In this document: positions 60,155-64,000 of the stretch, piece by piece
Numbering within the stretch: position 1 is the stretch's first letter
How the letters are laid out: every line of letters starts with the position of its first letter
From: Eubacterium plexicaudatum ASF492
GTDB taxonomy: Bacteria > Bacillota > Clostridia > Lachnospirales > Lachnospiraceae
Assembly (NCBI RefSeq): GCF_000364225.2
Contig: NZ_AQFT02000001.1
Span: 1,240,001-1,304,000 of the forward strand
Length of the DNA: 64,000 nt
Direction of reading: 5' to 3'
Translations under genes and position numbers: made by a program
The notes under the pieces: model-generated
What the model was told of the DNA's origin: nothing
What the model saw: only the letters and a program-made list of their open reading frames with translations
The model's database searches: none

Positions 60155-60850
60155 ATGTATAATATTCTGGTTTGTGATGATGAAAAAGATATTGTATCGG
60201 CAGTGCGCATTTATTTGAGCAGTGAAGGCTATACGGTATATGAGGCGTATAATGGCATGGAGGCATTGGAGGTCATTCGGAAAGAAGAAATTCATCTTGT
60301 GCTGATGGACATAATGATGCCGCAGATGGACGGGATTGAAGCAATGGTTAAAATTCGCGAACAAAGTAATGTTCCGGTTATTTTGCTGACGGCAAAGAGC
60401 GAAGATATGGATAAAGTACTGGGACTGACGGTCGGTGCGGATGATTATGTGACAAAGCCGTTTAATCCTGTTGAGCTGCAGGCAAGGGTTAAGTCTCAGC
60501 TGCGTCGCTATATGCAGTTGGGAGGCGGAAAGCTGCAGACGCAAGATAAGCTTTGTATCGGCGGCATAGAGCTGGATGACAAATCCAAAGAAGTGACGCT
60601 GGACGGAGAGCCGGTTGCATTAACACGGACGGAATACGATATTTTAAAGCTGCTTATGGAACATCCGGGCCAGGTTTTTTCTCCAAACGAAATTTATACG
60701 GAGGTATGGAAGGATATTTCTTATGGAACGGAAAACACGGTTGCCGTACATATTCGCCATTTGCGGGAAAAGATTGAATATGATCCCGCACAGCCGCGTT
60801 TTTTGAAAGTGGTGTGGGGTCGTGGATATAAAATAGAAGATATAAAGTAA
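60155..60850 (+). CDS. OmpR-family two-component response regulator
   Basis: 231 residues from ATG 60155 (GGAGG upstream). The receiver domain has the acidic pair CDDEKD, phospho-acceptor Asp in VLMDIMMPQMDG (~D52), Thr in LLTAKS and Lys in VTKPFNP. The C-terminal winged-helix domain has TRTEYDILKLLMEHPGQVFS and VAVHIRHLREKIE...VWGRGYKI. Pairs with the kinase encoded 37 bases downstream. Confidence 0.95.
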   Translation: MYNILVCDDEKDIVSAVRIYLSSEGYTVYEAYNGMEALEVIRKEEIHLVLMDIMMPQMDGIEAMVKIREQSNVPVILLTAKSEDMDKVLGLTVGADDYVTKPFNPVELQARVKSQLRRYMQLGGGKLQTQDKLCIGGIELDDKSKEVTLDGEPVALTRTEYDILKLLMEHPGQVFSPNEIYTEVWKDISYGTENTVAVHIRHLREKIEYDPAQPRFLKVVWGRGYKIEDIK

Positions 60851-60887
60851 CGTTCGGCAATGATTGAAAACAGGAGGAATCGAAATT

Positions 60888-63590
60888 ATGGAAAAATTAA
60901 AATCAAGCCTGGCAGCAAAGATTACAGCAGTTGTTCTGGTCATTGTTTCACTGCTGCTGCTTGTTGCAGGATTTACAGGGATGGCGGCTATGGACGCTGT
61001 CGGCGGATACCAGACCGGGAAAGAAGAAATGTTAGGAAAAGCTTATGAACAGATCGGCAAAAATTATTCGGTTATTGCGCTGGCAGATTATTTGGAACAA
61101 TATGAAGCAGATGAGCAGATGATGTCCAATTTCTACTATGGGATTGTGAAAGCAAAAGACAGGAATGAAGTGGATTTTACAAATCCGGACAGTTACGTTG
61201 CGACAAACTTTGCCGATATTCCGGATTTTGAAAAGCTGCAGGTAGAAGAATATGACATAGGGGAAGATTCATACTTCGAAATCGGAAAAAACGGTATTTT
61301 GGATTCGTATTATGTAAACAACGCTTCCAATTATACGAACATGGAATACAGAATTGATGAATGGCTGTATGATCTTCGGACAGAGACGTTTTATGCACGG
61401 ACCGAAGAATCCAAACTGTTTCCGGTTTCGTTAGACAACGGTACCATATATGTGCTGCGCGACGGTGCAATTGACGATGAATTTTCGCTGACGGGTTTTC
61501 ACATGGAAACAATTATAGCATCGGAAACGACGCAGGAGGGAGACGTATATCGAAGATGGAAAGAGGATGCGATTCTTGTATTTAACGATTCGAACGAGGA
61601 GCTCAGTCTGAGAGATGTGGTTATTGTTGATGAAACTCTCGATATGGAGGAACATTACGGTGAAGTGCAGAAACAGTCGCCAGATTATATATCGCACGCT
61701 TTGGGAACAACCTTTTTAGGCATCCGGTATAAAAATAAAAGTGAGCATTATATGGTGGCGTCTTATGTAAACGAGCCGCTGATCGGCGCACAGACGTTTG
61801 ACAACGGGGATATGTTCATACAGGCTAAACTCTGTATAGATTTTGCATATCAGATGCGTTATGTCGGAGTTGTTATTGCCGTTATATCACTCATTGTTTT
61901 ACTCGTATCCTTTTTCTTTTTGATGGCATCGGCCGGGCATCACAGAGGGAAAAACGGTATCAGTCCATGGTTTATGGATTATGTGCCGCTGGATTTATAT
62001 GCGGCGGGCGTATGCCTGGCAGAGACTGCAATTATATTTTTGGTTGCTGTTTATATGGATGCGATAAGCGGATGGGGAGGCAACAGATTTTCAGGTATAT
62101 TTTCTACTGCAGTGATCTTACTATGTGTCATAGTTTTGGCATTATTGATTGTAATTGCATATTGTATGAGCTTTGCAGTGCGTGTAAAACTCGGAAAATG
62201 GTGGCGTCACACACTTGTTTATCTGCTTTTAAAAAAATGTCTGCATATGCTTGCAAAATGTCTGCGTCTGTGCAGATCAGTCGTACAAAGCGTTTTCAGC
62301 AGTATGACATTGCTCTGGAAAGCATGGTTTTTACTGGGAGGTCTGGCTTTTTTGGAATTTGTCGCTTTGGAGGTGTACTGGGCCGACGCAAGACTGATGA
62401 TGTTTTGGCTGATGGAAAAAATAGTATTATATCCGGTTATGATCCTCGCACTGATGCAGTTGAAACGTCTGCAGAAAGGAGCCAGACAGATTGCCGGCGG
62501 ACAGCTGGACTATCAGATTGATACGAGTCATATGTTCTGGGAGATTCGAAAGCACGGCGAATATTTAAATGATATAGGGCATGGCATGAACAGTGCGGTT
62601 AACGAACGAATGAAGAGCGAGCATTTTAAAACGGAATTAATTACAAATGTATCGCACGATATTAAAACACCGCTCACTTCGATTATCAATTACGTAGATT
62701 TGCTGCAGAAGGAAGAAATTGACAATCCTACGGTGCACGAATATCTGGAAGTGTTGCACAGGCAGTCTGCGAGACTCAAAAAACTGATTGAAGATCTGAT
62801 GGAGGCGTCGAAGGCATCGACAGGCAGCCTGCATGTCATGATGGAAAAATGTGATGCGGGCGTAATGCTGATTCAGACGGTCGGTGAATTCGAAGAAAGG
62901 CTGATGGCCGAGCAGATTGAACTGCAGATTAAAAAGCCGGATACGGGTGTCTTTATTGAAGCGGATCACAGGCATTTATGGCGTGTATTTGATAATTTGA
63001 TGAATAATATATGCAAGTATGCACAGCCGTCTACACGGGCATATGTCAATCTGGACCAAATCGGGCCGCAGGTAATGATTACGTTCCGCAATATTTCCAG
63101 ATATCAGCTGAATATCAGCAGTGAAGAGCTTATGGAGCGTTTTGTGCGCGGAGACAGTTCCAGAAATACGGAAGGCAGCGGGCTCGGCATTTCGATTGCA
63201 AAAAGTCTGACCGAATTGATGGATGGTACGTTTGCGCTTACGGTGGACGGAGATTTATTTAAAGTCGTGCTGACGTTTCCGGTCTATGGAGCAGAAAAAA
63301 TGGTTCCGCTGCATTCCGCACAGCAGTTGATCGGTGACAGGAATGCTTTTGAAAAGCCGGATAAAGGAGACGCCCGCATAATGGATGGCATTGCATCCGG
63401 TATACAAAATGCCGGCGCTTATGCAGCAGAATTTGGGCAGGGAGTAGCGGATAAAACCGGACGTGCGGTTCGGCGCGCAGGGAAATATGCCCATCAGGTA
63501 CGGCAGGCGATCCGGCAGGTAAAAGAAGAGGAAGCGCAGTTAAGACAGGCGGATGATCGAATGAAGCGGAATCCGGACGAGAAAGAATAG
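60888..63590 (+). CDS. Large multi-pass sensor histidine kinase with C-terminal extension
   Basis: 900 residues from ATG 60888 (CAGGAGGA upstream). Membrane helix ~10-32, an extracytoplasmic region (~33-325), then about five more helices (~328-530; GVVIAVISLIVLLVSFFFLM, ILLCVIVLALLIVIAYCMS), a HAMP-like stretch (QIAGGQLDYQI), HisKA with phospho-acceptor SHDIKTPLTSI (~His590) and HATPase_c with NLMNNICKYA and GSGLGISIAKSL. After the ATPase, a ~85-residue tail (~815-900) is predicted helical and rich in Ala, Gln, Arg and Glu. The signal is unknown; the layout resembles large Firmicute kinases that sense the cell envelope. Confidence 0.93.
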   Translation: MEKLKSSLAAKITAVVLVIVSLLLLVAGFTGMAAMDAVGGYQTGKEEMLGKAYEQIGKNYSVIALADYLEQYEADEQMMSNFYYGIVKAKDRNEVDFTNPDSYVATNFADIPDFEKLQVEEYDIGEDSYFEIGKNGILDSYYVNNASNYTNMEYRIDEWLYDLRTETFYARTEESKLFPVSLDNGTIYVLRDGAIDDEFSLTGFHMETIIASETTQEGDVYRRWKEDAILVFNDSNEELSLRDVVIVDETLDMEEHYGEVQKQSPDYISHALGTTFLGIRYKNKSEHYMVASYVNEPLIGAQTFDNGDMFIQAKLCIDFAYQMRYVGVVIAVISLIVLLVSFFFLMASAGHHRGKNGISPWFMDYVPLDLYAAGVCLAETAIIFLVAVYMDAISGWGGNRFSGIFSTAVILLCVIVLALLIVIAYCMSFAVRVKLGKWWRHTLVYLLLKKCLHMLAKCLRLCRSVVQSVFSSMTLLWKAWFLLGGLAFLEFVALEVYWADARLMMFWLMEKIVLYPVMILALMQLKRLQKGARQIAGGQLDYQIDTSHMFWEIRKHGEYLNDIGHGMNSAVNERMKSEHFKTELITNVSHDIKTPLTSIINYVDLLQKEEIDNPTVHEYLEVLHRQSARLKKLIEDLMEASKASTGSLHVMMEKCDAGVMLIQTVGEFEERLMAEQIELQIKKPDTGVFIEADHRHLWRVFDNLMNNICKYAQPSTRAYVNLDQIGPQVMITFRNISRYQLNISSEELMERFVRGDSSRNTEGSGLGISIAKSLTELMDGTFALTVDGDLFKVVLTFPVYGAEKMVPLHSAQQLIGDRNAFEKPDKGDARIMDGIASGIQNAGAYAAEFGQGVADKTGRAVRRAGKYAHQVRQAIRQVKEEEAQLRQADDRMKRNPDEKE

Positions 63591-63666
63591 GAAGATGTAT
63601 TTTATAAAAACAACTGGCAGGCATATTGACAGAATCAAATGGATAGCATATATTATGATTAACAAT

Positions 63667-63698
63667 ACATGCATTTGCAGGTGTGGAAAAATGCATGT
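63667..63698. repeat. 10-bp inverted repeat upstream of the Panacea-domain gene
   Basis: ACATGCATTT and AAATGCATGT separated by 12 bases, 45 bases before the start codon. It lacks a T tract, so an operator is more likely than a terminator. Confidence 0.5.
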
Positions 63699-63742
63699 AC
63701 ACGATTAGAGGTATTTGAAAAATAGTCCCGGAGGTGATGAGT

Positions 63743-64000
63743 ATGGAAAGAATTCTTGACGTTGCTCAGTATATATATGATGAATATAAGCGGCAATCAG
63801 GAGAATCCATTGATGAAATGAAATTGCATAAATTGCTCTATTTTGCCCAACGGGAAAGTCTTGCTATTACAAATGAACCATTATTTGAGGGAGATTTTGA
63901 GGGCTGGAAATATGGGCCTGTTTCAAGGGAAGTACGTACACATTATTCAGATGAAGGTTTTTATTATAAGGATAAGAAAGAGCTTTCTGCTGAAGGAGCA
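63743..64000 (+). CDS. Panacea/SocA-like (DUF4065) antitoxin-type protein, 5' part only
   Basis: Open to the window end: 86 codons, starting at the ATG after CGGAGGTGATG. Sequence MERILDVAQYIYDEYKRQSG, then MKLHKLLYFAQRESLAIT and FEGDFEGWKYGPVSREVR, the hallmark K-L-x-K-L-L-Y-x-x-x and W-x-x-G-P-V segments of the SocA/GepA (Panacea) domain. In characterised systems it neutralises an unrelated toxin encoded next to it. The partner would lie just outside the window. Confidence 0.82.
   Translation, partial: MERILDVAQYIYDEYKRQSGESIDEMKLHKLLYFAQRESLAITNEPLFEGDFEGWKYGPVSREVRTHYSDEGFYYKDKKELSAEGA

Overview
The window looks like chromosomal DNA of a spore-forming, Gram-positive member of the Clostridia, most like Lachnospiraceae. 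The evidence is the sporulation genes (spoIIGA, sigE, sigG and a Spo0E-like gene), a HrcA/CIRCE-controlled groESL operon, a division and cell-wall (dcw) cluster with two class B penicillin-binding proteins between ftsL and mraY and no ftsA, strong AGGAGG ribosome-binding sites, and moderate to low GC. I saw no tRNA, rRNA, CRISPR array or insertion sequence.

Layout. 0-6.4 kb: 3' end of pnp, a membrane-anchored MutS-like ATPase, a decayed ECF sigma/anti-sigma pair and a chemoreceptor interrupted by an amber codon. 6.4-16 kb (accessory): secreted 5'-nucleotidase with Ig-like domains, a TetR gene with two operators, an MNT/HEPN toxin-antitoxin pair, a HelD-type helicase fused to a GH31 N-terminal-like domain, a LysR remnant beside a split chromate transporter, and a protein with a duplicated domain. 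16-26 kb: alaS, an XRE regulator, groES-groEL, a DegV protein, purA and a HAD hydrolase. 26-33 kb: a Gld-like ABC exporter operon, an amino-acid ABC transporter and a probable small RNA with C-rich single-stranded stretches. 33-39.7 kb: SEC-C protein, glyoxalase, chemoreceptor, thrS, a cysteine-rich DUF1540 protein, a phospholipase C-like protein and a Spo0E-like protein. 39.7-51.6 kb: the dcw cluster mraZ-rsmH-ftsL-pbp-pbp-mraY-murD-ftsW-ftsQ-ftsZ, with a clear MraZ operator array. 51.8-59.6 kb: spoIIGA-sigE, then a beta-CASP nuclease, a D,D-carboxypeptidase, an AAA-ATPase/PD-(D/E)XK protein and a palindromic repeat, and sigG on the other strand. 59.7-64 kb: a two-component system and the start of a Panacea/SocA-type antitoxin gene.

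The most pervasive oddity is the number of broken reading frames. About twenty genes, including essential mraY, murD, ftsL, ftsQ and sigE, are split by single-base losses, nearly all inside runs of A, T or G. In almost every case one restored base rebuilds a full-length family member with a normal length. The simplest reading is uncorrected homopolymer errors in the sequence, so these genes are annotated over their full reconstructed spans. The LysR remnant (internal deletions) and the sigma-factor fragment (missing 5' end) cannot be explained that way and look like real decay. The best biological leads are the HelD-GH31N fusion, the C-rich small RNA candidate, the palindromic repeats sharing an ACACGCTC module, and the hairpin over the start of the second penicillin-binding protein gene.
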